The position numbers were made by a program, and so were the translations under genes. A stretch of 64,000 nucleotides of DNA from an uncultured Myxococcales bacterium (GTDB lineage Bacteria > Myxococcota_A > UBA9042): NCBI GenBank assembly GCA_903842345.1, contig CAIMLR010000035.1, positions 1 through 64,000 of the forward strand. Direction: 5' to 3'. This document shows positions 1-8,594 of this stretch, in pieces (the first letter of the stretch is position 1; each line of letters opens with the position of its first letter). The notes beneath the pieces are model-generated. The model worked only from the letters and a program-made list of their open reading frames with translations. It did not search any database and was not told the origin of the DNA.

Positions 1-1
1 C

Positions 2-175
2 CGGCGAAATCAGGGCGAGCATGGAGGGCTGGGATGGAACGTGACCGCGCATGGTGGAACCTCAGGCAACCTGCTGAGATTCTATGCGATCTGGGGATTG
101 GAGTCGATCTTGTTGGCGGAGATTTTCAACAGCCTGCTAGAAGGCCGATGCCAAAGAATCAGACGAACGATCTGA
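2..175 (+). CDS. 3' end of an unidentified phage gene (partial)
   Basis: An open frame enters from the left edge and stops at a TGA at 173-175. It encodes about 57 residues ending in an amphipathic, leucine-rich stretch (residues such as LLRFYAIWGLESILL) and a basic tail. It reads more like protein than the competing upstream extension of the terminase frame. If real, it overlaps the small terminase start by 28 nt, as is common in phage late operons. The family is not recognisable from this fragment. The alternative is that this stretch is non-coding leader and only the terminase frame is used. Confidence 0.4.
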   Translation, partial: RRNQGEHGGLGWNVTAHGGTSGNLLRFYAIWGLESILLAEIFNSLLEGRCQRIRRTI

Positions 176-591
176 TTCAGCCCCTTCCTGTGCCGGTCAA
201 GCGGACACGGGCAAACACGCAGTCACGACAGCAACACAAGCACGGCTTTGTCAGCATGTTGTTGGATGACCCACGGCTAGACGACGGGGACAAGAAGGCG
301 ATCCGCCATGCGTCTGACGTGGGTCTTACGGCGGGTGACGTGGCTGCTCTGGTGGCGTACGAACTGCGGCTTGCACAGAAATTCTACGGGGACGGGATCA
401 CGGGGTCGTTGGCAAGCAAGGACTTCATTGTAGCCCTGAACAAGATCGCCAGTCAGGCAGCCGCAGCCGCACAGATGGCAGCAGCCAACGTGGCCACGAA
501 CCTACCGAGCAAACTTGAAGTGACCTTCACGTCAGCCGGGGCTTCTGCGGATGTGGACGCGGTTCTTGGTAATGCCTTGGACGCGGATTAG
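148..591 (+). CDS. probable terminase small subunit
   Basis: The protein has 147 residues and lies immediately before the large terminase, which is the main basis for the call. Small terminase subunits bind the packaging start on phage DNA and hand it to the motor. The N-terminus is basic and polar. The middle (DGDKKAIRHASDVGLTAGDVAALVAYELRLAQKF) looks like a helical DNA-binding or oligomerisation segment, and the C-terminus is Ala-rich and acidic. The frame is open further upstream to 34, but ATG 148 was chosen because the earlier part reads poorly as protein and overlaps another plausible frame. Only two bases separate it from the next start. The family was assigned from position, not from a clear motif. 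Confidence 0.6.
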   Translation: MPKNQTNDLIQPLPVPVKRTRANTQSRQQHKHGFVSMLLDDPRLDDGDKKAIRHASDVGLTAGDVAALVAYELRLAQKFYGDGITGSLASKDFIVALNKIASQAAAAAQMAAANVATNLPSKLEVTFTSAGASADVDAVLGNALDAD

Positions 592-593
592 AT

Positions 594-1946
594 ATGGCAT
601 CCATCGCACACATTGACCTTGACGCCATCCTAGATCCGACACCCCCTCAGCGTCGGTTCATAGGCTCAGATGCCCTAATGCTTATGTTCTGCGGAGGCCG
701 GGGCAGCGGCAAATCCCAGGCACTGATCGGGTGGATCTTGCGGAAGGTGTTGCAGAATCCTGATTCACTCGGGGCACTACTTGGCCGAACTTCCCGTGAC
801 CTTCTGCTGCTCTGTGATGAGAAACTATTCCCCATGGTGCAAGCCATTCAGGACGCCACGGGAATTTGCATAGTCAAGGAATTCGACCGGGGAAATGCTC
901 GCATTCGGTTCATCAACGGGACGATGCTTTACCTTCGCCCAGCAAATCGCGTTGGCAAATTGCGGGGAATGTCCTTAGGCTTCATTGGCCTAGACGAATC
1001 AGATCACGGCGAGTGGGATCACGCTGAAATGTGGTCAGTAGTTACGGGCTGTCTGCGATCCAAATGCCCGCACCCCGGAATTGCGTTCTGCACAAGCCCT
1101 CAGGGCTTGAAGGGGACTGTAAAGCAGTTCTATGACGCCCAGAATTCCTACAAGAAGGCTTTGCAGACAGGAGACATAGACGGCATTCGCCAGTGGTCAC
1201 AGTACTACACGGTTACCGCGACCAGTTTCGAGAACTACCATAACCCGCCCCACTTCTATGACTCGCTTAAGTCAATGAGCAAGCGGCGTTACGATCAGGA
1301 AGTGCTGGGCAAGGTCTTGAAGCCGTTGAACACGGTTCTTGACCTGCAAGCACGCCACCTGATTGATTGGGATTGGAAGACGGACGGCAAGAATCTGCCT
1401 TGGATACTGGCCGTTGACTGGGGCGGTCAAGACCACCACATTGCGTTGCAAATTCAGATTGATAGAAAGAACAACCGCTATGTGGTGGCGGACGAATTAG
1501 TCGGGGACGGCATGCCCCGTGGCAAGTTTCAAGAACTGCTGAGACTGTGGATAACGGCCAAGGGGCTTGACCCAATCGTGGCAGGCGTTGACCGAGCAGC
1601 CCCGGTGGAGAATCAGAAACTGCAAGCACAGTTGCGGCACACCCAGATCCTTTGGATGCATAGTCGGGATCAGCAGAAGGTGGCCAACGGAATTTCACAT
1701 TGTGCCGACCTTCTAGATCCTCTGACGGTTGATCCCAAGTTGGTGTTTAGCAAGTCGTTAGCCCAGGTCACGACCGGACCAACAGCCCCGATCCTTCCTG
1801 CAATGCGTAATTATGTTTACCACTTGGACAACCAAGGAATTCCCACGGGCTACCCGAACAAAGACAACACGAATGACCACGCGATCGATGCGATGCGGTA
1901 TGGCCTGATGGTTGCCAAAGATCACCCCCACGCCCGCATTGTCTAG
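594..1946 (+). CDS. terL: terminase large subunit (packaging ATPase-nuclease)
   Basis: This is the DNA packaging motor, 450 residues, which pumps the genome into the prohead and cuts it. The ATPase domain has a Walker A motif GGRGSGKS at residues 34-41, a Walker B segment LGFIGLDE at 128-135 and a coupling-type CTSPQG at 166-171. The C-terminal RNase H-like nuclease is visible as AVDWGGQD near residue 273, a GVDRAAP segment, and the closing DHAIDAMRYG with its last acidic residue. Length fits the family (about 420-550). The gene follows the small terminase by 2 nt. The stop codon is followed one base later by the repeated 11-bp phage element described separately. Confidence 0.95.
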   Translation: MASIAHIDLDAILDPTPPQRRFIGSDALMLMFCGGRGSGKSQALIGWILRKVLQNPDSLGALLGRTSRDLLLLCDEKLFPMVQAIQDATGICIVKEFDRGNARIRFINGTMLYLRPANRVGKLRGMSLGFIGLDESDHGEWDHAEMWSVVTGCLRSKCPHPGIAFCTSPQGLKGTVKQFYDAQNSYKKALQTGDIDGIRQWSQYYTVTATSFENYHNPPHFYDSLKSMSKRRYDQEVLGKVLKPLNTVLDLQARHLIDWDWKTDGKNLPWILAVDWGGQDHHIALQIQIDRKNNRYVVADELVGDGMPRGKFQELLRLWITAKGLDPIVAGVDRAAPVENQKLQAQLRHTQILWMHSRDQQKVANGISHCADLLDPLTVDPKLVFSKSLAQVTTGPTAPILPAMRNYVYHLDNQGIPTGYPNKDNTNDHAIDAMRYGLMVAKDHPHARIV

Positions 1947-1947
1947 C

Positions 1948-1958
1948 GGTGGCTATCG
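1948..1958 (+). promoter_or_regulatory. phage intergenic element GGTGGCTATCG, copy 1
   Basis: This exact 11-mer begins one base after the terL stop and ends 23 bases before the portal ATG. Identical copies lie in three other phage gaps (4138, 10651, 18847), always directly after a stop codon and ahead of the first gene of a new module. It contains an in-frame GTG that would extend the portal N-terminus. Its recurrence in front of unrelated genes argues that it is a signal rather than coding sequence. A late promoter part, activator site or mRNA element are all possible. Confidence 0.6.
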
Positions 1959-1981
1959 ACCCTCAGCAAATAGGGGGTTAC

Positions 1982-3472
1982 ATGGCTGACGAACTGGCAC
2001 TTTCAGACTACGAAGCGGCGGCTGAAGGGCTGCAATCTGCGGCAGATGCGAGCAGCGGTGTAGCCTACGCCACAACCCGTGTACGCAATCGCAACATGAC
2101 CGATCTGCGTGACAGGTCGTTGCAGATCGCACAGATGCTTGACGGGGACTTCTCCAGTCTCAAGAAGGCCATGCGGGTCACCTTCCCTACGTCCTACAAG
2201 ACGATGCCGATCAGGGTCTACCCGCTAATTCAACGTGTAGCCCACGAACTGGCCACGATTTACAGCCGAGATCCTCAGAGATGGTTCAACGCCCCCACGG
2301 GCACCATAGACCCTTTGGCCTTCCAGAAGTACCGTGACGTGTACATCCGATCCAACGTCAACGATGTCCTGTTGAAGGCATCCCGCCAGTTGATCCCGCA
2401 GCAGACGCAGGTGTTGATGGTTCTGCCAGCGGGTGCCCGTCGTGTGAACGTGCAAGCCCTGTCCCCGTACCAAATCGTTGTGACCCCAGGTAACGCGATG
2501 ACGGCTGACGACATCACGACCGCCAAGGAAGTCCGGCTACGTCTGCCCGTTGCTGCGGATGACCGATGCGTCCTGTTGGGCTGGGCTGTGTTCACCCCGA
2601 CCCTGTGCTACTGGGACGTTGACGGGACACGTTCAAGCATCTTTGACACCAAGAACCCCGACAACTTGGCGAACCCATGGCCGGGTTCAATCCCCTTGGT
2701 CGGGGTTCACGCCGTTTCGCCCCCACCTGGGTGTTTCCTTTCCAGCCTTGCCGACAACATCTTGTCCGAGCAGATCGGCCTGTGCTTGGCCGTGAGCCAA
2801 CTTGAACACATGGCACGCCACAGCAGCCCGGTCAAAGTCATTCAGCCCGGTCCAGATGGCAGCCTGTTGCAGGAAATGGCAGAGGGCATGCCATCGGGTG
2901 CTGACACCTGGGTTGCCCTTCCGGGGCAGGGTTCAAGCCTGTCCGTGGTTCAGCCGCAGCCGATGCTTGCCGAGTATCGGAACCTGTTGGACTGGCAGAC
3001 GGGCTTGACGGCAACCATGTTGGACGTGGCACCCGATGCGTTCAGCAAGTCCCCAGCGGCGAAGACTTCTGTTAGCCGTGCCTATGACCGAGCGGACAGG
3101 GCTGACCATCGGATGAGGTATCAGAGGATTTGGGAACCCGTTGAAACCGAACTTGCCCAACTGATTGCCCGTGTATCGAACCTGAACAACAACGACGGGA
3201 TCAGGCTGCCTGAGGATGTCGTGATCAACGTGTCCTACGCAGAACCCGATGACAGCCCCGCTGATCCCGTTCACGAGATGCAGGCGATGTTGATGGCGTT
3301 CCGTTCAGGCCTAGACAGCCCCGTTGACTACCTTGCCCGCCAGCAGGGGATCAGCAAGGTGGCAGCCTTGGCCAAGGTGACGGACAACCTGACACAGTGG
3401 GGCAAACTGGCAGCCTTGATGCCATCCGATGCGATGAACATTGACGCCCCGATCCCCAAGGCCGATCAGTGA
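1982..3472 (+). CDS. portal protein
   Basis: The protein has 496 residues and directly follows terL, the usual place for the dodecameric portal through which DNA enters and leaves the head. It fits the family in length and in its mixed alpha/beta content. Helical stretches near the C-terminus (VSRAYDRADRADHRMRYQRIW) match the stem and wing of siphophage portals. The start was set at ATG 1982, which has a strong AGGGGG ribosome site 4-5 bases upstream. The frame is open to GTG 1949, but that GTG lies inside the repeated intergenic element. The last codons overlap the next gene (GTGA). The assignment rests on position and size more than on a single motif. Confidence 0.8.
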   Translation: MADELALSDYEAAAEGLQSAADASSGVAYATTRVRNRNMTDLRDRSLQIAQMLDGDFSSLKKAMRVTFPTSYKTMPIRVYPLIQRVAHELATIYSRDPQRWFNAPTGTIDPLAFQKYRDVYIRSNVNDVLLKASRQLIPQQTQVLMVLPAGARRVNVQALSPYQIVVTPGNAMTADDITTAKEVRLRLPVAADDRCVLLGWAVFTPTLCYWDVDGTRSSIFDTKNPDNLANPWPGSIPLVGVHAVSPPPGCFLSSLADNILSEQIGLCLAVSQLEHMARHSSPVKVIQPGPDGSLLQEMAEGMPSGADTWVALPGQGSSLSVVQPQPMLAEYRNLLDWQTGLTATMLDVAPDAFSKSPAAKTSVSRAYDRADRADHRMRYQRIWEPVETELAQLIARVSNLNNNDGIRLPEDVVINVSYAEPDDSPADPVHEMQAMLMAFRSGLDSPVDYLARQQGISKVAALAKVTDNLTQWGKLAALMPSDAMNIDAPIPKADQ

Positions 3473-4134
3473 TCACCGTCCGTGTTGCGTCCCCTCTGCT
3501 GAAGGAGGACAGCGATCCCGCAGTCCTTGAAAGGCTGCGACCGTGGATCAACGCCATGGTGCCCTTGGCTTTGGCTGTCAAACAACGGGTGCAGCAGCAG
3601 GGCAAGGTAGTAGGCACGCAACCGACCTACAGCCCTACCACGGGGGGCTACAAGGTCACTCCCGAGTATGCATCGGCTGCGGGTGCGGGTGATGGTCACT
3701 GGTGGAAGTCCAGTCTCGCCTTCCACGAAGCGGCGGGTGCAAAGGCCGGGACAGGTTCAGTTACTGGCGGCATGTGGCGTGGCTTCCAAGTGCGGACATA
3801 CGGTCAGAACGCCGTGGTCATCGACTTCGCCGGATCTTCCCTTGGCCGTGAAGGTGTAGCCCGTATCAGCGGGACTATGGACAAGAAAGCGGGCAAGAAC
3901 GGCAAAGCGATCAAGATGTTGAACTCGGACAAGGCTGGCAGCATTTGGGCAGGCTGGGGCATCAACGTCACGCAGCCTTCTGACGATGAACAGGACGCCT
4001 TGACCGCAGCAGTCCTGACGCAGGCACAGATTGCCGTCTCTGTGGCGTTTGGTGTCCGCCCTGAAGGTGGCGTGCCCCCCGGCGTCAACCAACAGTTGTA
4101 TGACGCCATCACACGGGCTTGGGTCGTCAAATAG
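3469..4134 (+). CDS. phage head morphogenesis protein, function unknown
   Basis: The protein has 221 residues and starts with a GTG that overlaps the portal stop (GTGA), so translation is probably coupled. It lies between portal and scaffold, where minor head or head-completion proteins are usual. The sequence begins with a helical segment (AVLERLRPWINAMVPLALAVKQRV) followed by a beta-rich Gly-rich part and ends in a helix. No catalytic motif of an HK97-type prohead protease is seen. It could be a virion morphogenesis protein related to head-tail factors, but this is inferred from position. Confidence 0.6.
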   Translation: MITVRVASPLLKEDSDPAVLERLRPWINAMVPLALAVKQRVQQQGKVVGTQPTYSPTTGGYKVTPEYASAAGAGDGHWWKSSLAFHEAAGAKAGTGSVTGGMWRGFQVRTYGQNAVVIDFAGSSLGREGVARISGTMDKKAGKNGKAIKMLNSDKAGSIWAGWGINVTQPSDDEQDALTAAVLTQAQIAVSVAFGVRPEGGVPPGVNQQLYDAITRAWVVK

Positions 4135-4137
4135 AAG

Positions 4138-4148
4138 GGTGGCTATCG
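4138..4148 (+). promoter_or_regulatory. phage intergenic element GGTGGCTATCG, copy 2
   Basis: Exact copy of the 11-mer seen at 1948. It starts three bases after the stop of the preceding head gene and lies 49 bases upstream of the scaffold ATG at 4198. The gap also holds GAGAGGTATGGGTCAAG and the scaffold ribosome site AAGAGG. Confidence 0.6.
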
Positions 4149-4197
4149 CTTCAGAGAGGTATGGGTCAAGTGATCCACACCACCAAGAGGCGAAACA

Positions 4198-4803
4198 ATG
4201 ATCGATGCGGCTAACCCCACTCCCCTGATTGAAACCACGTTGCCCGCAGCCACGGAGCTGCTTGCGGCAATTGCAGCCGTTCAGGCCATGCAGGCTGAAC
4301 TTGCCACGATGCGTGCCGAGTCTGCGACGCGGGCAGAGGCAGAGGCAGTCAAAGCGGCAGAGGCAGAAGCCAAGGCCACGGCAGAAGCCACGGCCAAGAT
4401 GACCGAGGCACAGAAGACCATTCAGGAAGTCGAGGGTCTGAAGGCACGGATTGCGGCACAGGAAGCCCGTGAGATTGAACAGGCACGCAACGCGATGTTG
4501 GACGCCTTGGGGGCTGACCCTGCCTACCGTCGTGTGTTCCCCGAAGGTGACTGCCGTGACCCCAAGGTCAAGGCACAAGTTGAGAAGTTTGCGGCGGATC
4601 ACCCCCGCTTGCTGACCCGTCAGCCCGGTCCCCCACAGCCGAACGTGCCTGACCTGGCTTCCAAGATGCAAGGCCGTCCCCTGTCCAAGTTGGTCAACCC
4701 TGAGGCAATGCGGGCTTCGTATGAATCCGCAGCAGCGGCACTTGGGGGAATGAAGGCGGGCAAGTCTGCCTTCGAAACCTCAGAGCCACGCACCGATCGA
4801 TAA
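4198..4803 (+). CDS. probable capsid scaffolding protein
   Basis: The protein has 201 residues with a long Ala/Glu/Lys coiled coil at about residues 25-100 (AELATMRAESATRAEAEAV and following). A short, possibly capsid-binding C-terminal half ends LSKLVNPEAMRASYESAAAALGGMKAGKS. Such a coiled coil placed just ahead of the major capsid gene is typical of scaffolds that shape the prohead and then leave it. No protease domain is fused to it and none is seen nearby, so scaffold removal may not need a phage protease, or the protease may be an unrecognised neighbour. The ribosome site is AAGAGG. Confidence 0.65.
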   Translation: MIDAANPTPLIETTLPAATELLAAIAAVQAMQAELATMRAESATRAEAEAVKAAEAEAKATAEATAKMTEAQKTIQEVEGLKARIAAQEAREIEQARNAMLDALGADPAYRRVFPEGDCRDPKVKAQVEKFAADHPRLLTRQPGPPQPNVPDLASKMQGRPLSKLVNPEAMRASYESAAAALGGMKAGKSAFETSEPRTDR

Positions 4804-4831
4804 CCCACCACGAAACGAGAGGATCTAGACA

Positions 4832-5197
4832 ATGGCAAATAACACCACCAAAGCAAACCAAGCCCCTGATCTTGAAGTCAAGTCTGACCGCGTTGCGGCT
4901 GCCTTGGCCAAAGCACAGGCGTTCGTAGAAGGGTCGCATGACTTGATGGGCACCATATTGGGTCTGTCTGACGATTGCACGGCCTCTTGGTTCGTCCCCG
5001 CCGAAGTAGGCCAAGGGCAAGCAGATGCGTTGCGGCGTGACCTTTCGGCACGCGGTTACGAACTCGCCCCCCAAGCCAGTATCTCAGGCGTTGGAAATGC
5101 CGAAGTGTGGGAAGTGCCCAATGAAGTTGCAGCCTTGTTGGATGCAGCACGTACGAAACGCAATCGAATGGCGATGGGGCTGACCCCTATTTCCTAA
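4832..5197 (+). CDS. small phage head protein, function unknown
   Basis: The protein has 121 residues and lies between the scaffold and the major capsid gene. The N-terminus is polar (NNTTKANQAPDLEVKSDR) and is followed by a helical segment, then a compact alpha/beta part containing CTASWFVPAEVGQGQADAL and EVWEVPNEVAALL. It is placed where decoration or head-stabilising proteins are often found, but no known decoration fold can be recognised by eye. A GAGAGG ribosome site lies upstream of ATG 4832. Confidence 0.6.
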   Translation: MANNTTKANQAPDLEVKSDRVAAALAKAQAFVEGSHDLMGTILGLSDDCTASWFVPAEVGQGQADALRRDLSARGYELAPQASISGVGNAEVWEVPNEVAALLDAARTKRNRMAMGLTPIS

Positions 5198-5240
5198 CCG
5201 ACTGCCCATTGCGGGATAAATACCCGCCCGGGAAGTGACC

Positions 5241-6143
5241 ATGGCTAATGTATTTGATGATGTTCTGCCTACAGCGATTGACCTGTTCTGGCAGCAAGTT
5301 ACGTCCAAGTCCCTTGACTGGAACGCCGTTGCACGAATCCGCACCGATGCCGTTGCAAGTTTGAAACTTGCAGAACTTCGTACGGGTGGATCTGCGGGGT
5401 TTGGTGCTTGGAGTGGTGGATCTGTTACCCCTACGGACATCATCGGTGTCCCAGGCACCCCCCACAGCAGCGTTGCCTACAAGAAGCAGGTTGTGATCAG
5501 CCGCTACGATGCCGAGGATAACCCATTGGTTGTCAGCGACATCGCGAGCAAGTTGGCACAAGATGCGTCCTACAAGTTGGGGTCTTTGGTCTGGGCTGCC
5601 GTTGGTGCTGCAAGCACTACGGATCACCCGACGATCAGCGGCAAGAAGATCTGTGACTCGCATGCCTTTGGCACGAACAAGGGCACGGGGGCTTTGTCGG
5701 CTTCCACCCTGAACGCTGCCCGCGTTGCCATGCGTTCTTACCGCAATCACGACGGCGATATCATCCCGTTTGAAGGCTTCAAGTTGTTGGTTCCCAACGG
5801 TCTTGAGACCATGGGTAAGCAGTTGACCCGCAGCCTGAGTTACCCGAACGCCCCGACCAACGGTGGTGAATCGGATTTGATCAACACGTTCCTGGGCATG
5901 GATTCTGGCCTGTCGGATGTGCTGGTTTGCCCTCAACTTTCGGACGCCAATGACTGGGCGTTGGTCTGCACGGCAAGCGATGCCCGTAAGCCTTTCGATA
6001 TGTGGATTCGTTCACCGATCGAATTGATCTCGGCTATCGACCCTTCCACGGGTGCGTTGATCTTCAACTGCCAGTTCCGTGCTCAGGTGCTTGCCAAGCC
6101 TGATTGCGACACCGGGATCTACTACTCGGCCTTCTCTGCGTAG
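5241..6143 (+). CDS. major capsid protein, Mu gpT-like
   Basis: The protein has 300 residues and probably has the HK97 fold forming the icosahedral shell. The central part resembles the Mu gpT family: CDSHAFGTNKGTGALSAST, then AMRSYRNHDGDIIPFEGFK, then LLVPNGLETMGKQL, matching the gpT order of a DHPN-like loop, a counting helix and the VVPPALE-type strand. The C-terminus has a strand-rich segment (FDMWIRSPIELISAID). The frame is open from GTG 5235, but ATG 5241 is preferred because GGGAAG lies 5-6 bases upstream. A short GCGGG/CCCGC hairpin sits just before the ribosome site at 5211-5227. Two strong hairpins follow the gene. Confidence 0.85.
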   Translation: MANVFDDVLPTAIDLFWQQVTSKSLDWNAVARIRTDAVASLKLAELRTGGSAGFGAWSGGSVTPTDIIGVPGTPHSSVAYKKQVVISRYDAEDNPLVVSDIASKLAQDASYKLGSLVWAAVGAASTTDHPTISGKKICDSHAFGTNKGTGALSASTLNAARVAMRSYRNHDGDIIPFEGFKLLVPNGLETMGKQLTRSLSYPNAPTNGGESDLINTFLGMDSGLSDVLVCPQLSDANDWALVCTASDARKPFDMWIRSPIELISAIDPSTGALIFNCQFRAQVLAKPDCDTGIYYSAFSA

Positions 6144-6156
6144 TCGCTTCTGAACG

Positions 6157-6190
6157 CCCCTGTGACGGTCTGGTGGGGCTGTCACAGGGG
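6157..6190 (+). terminator. hairpin 1 downstream of capsid gene
   Basis: A perfect 10-bp inverted repeat, CCCCTGTGAC at 6157-6166 and GTCACAGGGG at 6181-6190, with a 14-base loop. It begins 13 bases after the capsid stop. No T-run follows, so it may be a processing or partial termination signal rather than a classical intrinsic terminator. It would limit transcription downstream or protect capsid mRNA from 3' decay. Confidence 0.7.
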
Positions 6191-6200
6191 CAGTGACTAG

Positions 6201-6245
6201 CCCCCGCTGTCTGCCAAATCCCGAAAGGAAAGCAGACAGCGGGGG
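6201..6245 (+). terminator. hairpin 2 downstream of capsid gene
   Basis: A perfect 14-bp inverted repeat, CCCCCGCTGTCTGC at 6201-6214 and GCAGACAGCGGGGG at 6232-6245, with a 17-base purine-rich loop. It lies 10 bases after hairpin 1. The tandem arrangement directly behind the most abundant virion protein suggests setting of the capsid-to-tail mRNA ratio. There is no downstream T-run. Confidence 0.75.
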
Positions 6246-6279
6246 CACCCACCCCAGACTTTCTAAGGGGTAATTCACC

Positions 6280-8184
6280 GTGGCAAAGACACTACGATTC
6301 GATTGTGCAGCCACCGTGACCCACAGTGACCCAACGGCCATTGTCCCCACTTCTGCTACCTGCAAGTTCATGACCGCAGACGGCAAGGACGCAGCCCTTA
6401 CAGGTAGCGTCACCTTGCCCACGGTCTCAACTACGGTTGGCCTTCCCGTGCCCCCTGACACCTTTGCCGTGTCCAACCCCTACAACTTCAACGGGGGTGG
6501 CAGTGGCGATCCAATGTACACCGTGCCCCCGAGCGACGGGATCACCTTTGCCTTTGGTGCAGATTCGTTTGCCCTCTCAGGGTCATCCGGTGGCACGCCC
6601 AACAACGGGGACGGCTTCACGGTCGCCTTTGACGCGGCTGACCACACAGCCACCTACACGTCAGGCACCTTGGCTGACCTGTGCACGGCCTTGGCTGCCA
6701 CGATGTCGGCAGACCCGAACTATGACGCCACGGGCAACAGCAGCAGCCTTACCCTGACGGCCAAGAACGAAGGGGTGTCCGTTGCCACCGTGACGGCTAC
6801 CACTTCAAGCAACAACACGACCGTTGCCGTTGTCCACACGACCCCAGGTGTTGATCCCGTTTCTGCCGTTGCAGACTCTTGGACAATCAGCCCAGGTGGA
6901 TCAGGTTCACCCGCAGACGGCAACACGTTCACGGTCGCGATTGACGGCACGCCCTACGTTGCGACCTACCACGCCCCCGATGACCCGTCCGTACTCTTCA
7001 ACGACTTGGTGACGGCCATTGCGGCTGATCCCAACTACTCGGCTTCCCTTGGTCAAGGTGTCCTGTTCGTCACGGCCAAGGTTGCTGGTGTCCGCAGCAG
7101 CGTGATCACGTCGGCAACAGACGCCATTGACGTGACCTTCACGTCTGACCACACGACCCCAGGTGTTGACCCCGTTGCAGGGGTTCACGACGTTTGGACG
7201 GTCAGCCTTACGGTGTCTGACAGCGGTGTCCCTCCCGACCTGTCCACCAACGGCTTCTTTGTCGGCTACTGGCTACAGGCAGGGACTCAGTACAGGCGGG
7301 TCAGCAGCCACACCTACACGGACATTGCGGGCACGTTCACGATTGCCCTGGGTTTGGACACGACCTACGCAGCCCCCTACGATGCGTGGCAGACGGGCAC
7401 GCCCAACAACACGACATCGATCAGCCTGTACCAACACGGGGGCTTGGTCGCAGGTGTTGCCCCTGCCAGCGGGTCTACAAAGGCCGTCGTCAAGGTAGTT
7501 GACCCCTCGGGTGTGACCGTAGGTGATCCCTACCTGATCGTTTCCAATGGCGTCCCCGTGGTTGTCATCGCCACCCGTCTGACGGGGCACGCGGTAACAA
7601 TCAGCCCCAGCCTTGACGTGATCCCCTCAGACGGTTGCACGTTTCAGGGCTTGAAGATGTCCGTGGCGATTGCAGCCCCGACCAAGTCCCTGTTGGGTAC
7701 GGGTCACAGGCTGCAATGGGAATACACGGACGGGGACACCAACAGGCAACACGTTGAAACCGTGACCGTAGCCCGTTGGATTCCCGACCCACCTATCACG
7801 GCAGAAGCGGTCAAAGCCCTGTTGGCTGCCTATCAGCCGTCATCGGCCAACGTGCGGGATCAGGTCTACCTGCAAGGCATCGCAGACCGAGTAGCGGCGA
7901 AGATTGAACAAGCCCTGAACGCCACGGGACGTAGGCAAGCCTGCTACGGAGATCCCAACGCTTTCAGCGAACCCGGCAGGACGTGTGCACGCCTCTACTT
8001 GGCGGATGACGCCTTCTTTCCTGCGGGGGCTTCGCCAGATGCCTACCTGAAAGAATGCCAGATGAGGCTTGAACAGGAATTGAGGCTTGCCGTTGCAGGT
8101 CTTCAGTATGACGACAACGGGGACGGGGCAATTACTGGGGATGAGAAACGCCCCAAGTTCTTTACCTTCAAGGTGTCCCTGTGA
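6280..8184 (+). CDS. large virion protein with duplicated beta domain and EF-hand loop
   Basis: The protein has 634 residues and starts at GTG 6280. Residues about 105-205 and 205-305 are two copies of one module: DGxTFTVAxD, an ATY strand, ADPNY, an LTAK/VTAK strand, and HTTPGVDPV. A related module occurs in the 18885 gene, so the phage reuses it. The C-terminal third is helical and Gln/Leu-rich, like head-tail connector proteins, and ends with DDNGDGAITGDE. That is a full 12-residue EF-hand loop with acidic ligands at positions 1, 5, 11 and 12. It is likely a head-tail connector fused to surface-exposed beta domains, with calcium perhaps stabilising the joint. The function is inferred from position between capsid and tail genes. 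Confidence 0.7.
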   Translation: MAKTLRFDCAATVTHSDPTAIVPTSATCKFMTADGKDAALTGSVTLPTVSTTVGLPVPPDTFAVSNPYNFNGGGSGDPMYTVPPSDGITFAFGADSFALSGSSGGTPNNGDGFTVAFDAADHTATYTSGTLADLCTALAATMSADPNYDATGNSSSLTLTAKNEGVSVATVTATTSSNNTTVAVVHTTPGVDPVSAVADSWTISPGGSGSPADGNTFTVAIDGTPYVATYHAPDDPSVLFNDLVTAIAADPNYSASLGQGVLFVTAKVAGVRSSVITSATDAIDVTFTSDHTTPGVDPVAGVHDVWTVSLTVSDSGVPPDLSTNGFFVGYWLQAGTQYRRVSSHTYTDIAGTFTIALGLDTTYAAPYDAWQTGTPNNTTSISLYQHGGLVAGVAPASGSTKAVVKVVDPSGVTVGDPYLIVSNGVPVVVIATRLTGHAVTISPSLDVIPSDGCTFQGLKMSVAIAAPTKSLLGTGHRLQWEYTDGDTNRQHVETVTVARWIPDPPITAEAVKALLAAYQPSSANVRDQVYLQGIADRVAAKIEQALNATGRRQACYGDPNAFSEPGRTCARLYLADDAFFPAGASPDAYLKECQMRLEQELRLAVAGLQYDDNGDGAITGDEKRPKFFTFKVSL

Positions 8185-8594
8185 ACGCCGCAAGCATCCT
8201 GCAAGGCATCCAAGATCGTTTGGAAGCCATTGAACCCTTTGACATGGCTGGTCCCGACGATCGGTTTCACGGTCACATCGGGTCAGAACCTCCCTTGGTC
8301 ATTGACCGGACATTCTCGGTCGGTTCAAGCCTGCCCGCCCGTGACAACGACTTCCTAGATCCCACTGCCTACGTGATCACGGTGGCTATCGCGATTGCCT
8401 ATTTAGACGGGGATGGTGCCCTTGCACGCATCCTGACCGACGCCGAACAAGTCTGTGAAGCCATTCACGAAATGGGTAGCGACTTGGGGGTGGTAATCGA
8501 TCAGGTAGCGGAAGGCCAAGTGCACCAAGGCCCAGTCCAGAACACGCTTCTTGCAGCCCGAATGTTCAGGTTGCGTTATACACTGGGGGACTAA
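8181..8594 (+). CDS. probable tail terminator / head-tail joining protein
   Basis: The protein has 137 residues and overlaps the preceding stop (GTGA). An N-terminal helix (AASILQGIQDRLEAIEPF) is followed by strands and a long central helix. Size and place, just before the tail tube gene, match tail terminator or neck proteins that cap the tail. An in-frame copy of GGTGGCTATCG lies inside it at 8381-8391, where it encodes part of VITVAIAIAY. That copy may be chance. The stop codon directly abuts the next ATG. Confidence 0.6.
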   Translation: MNAASILQGIQDRLEAIEPFDMAGPDDRFHGHIGSEPPLVIDRTFSVGSSLPARDNDFLDPTAYVITVAIAIAYLDGDGALARILTDAEQVCEAIHEMGSDLGVVIDQVAEGQVHQGPVQNTLLAARMFRLRYTLGD

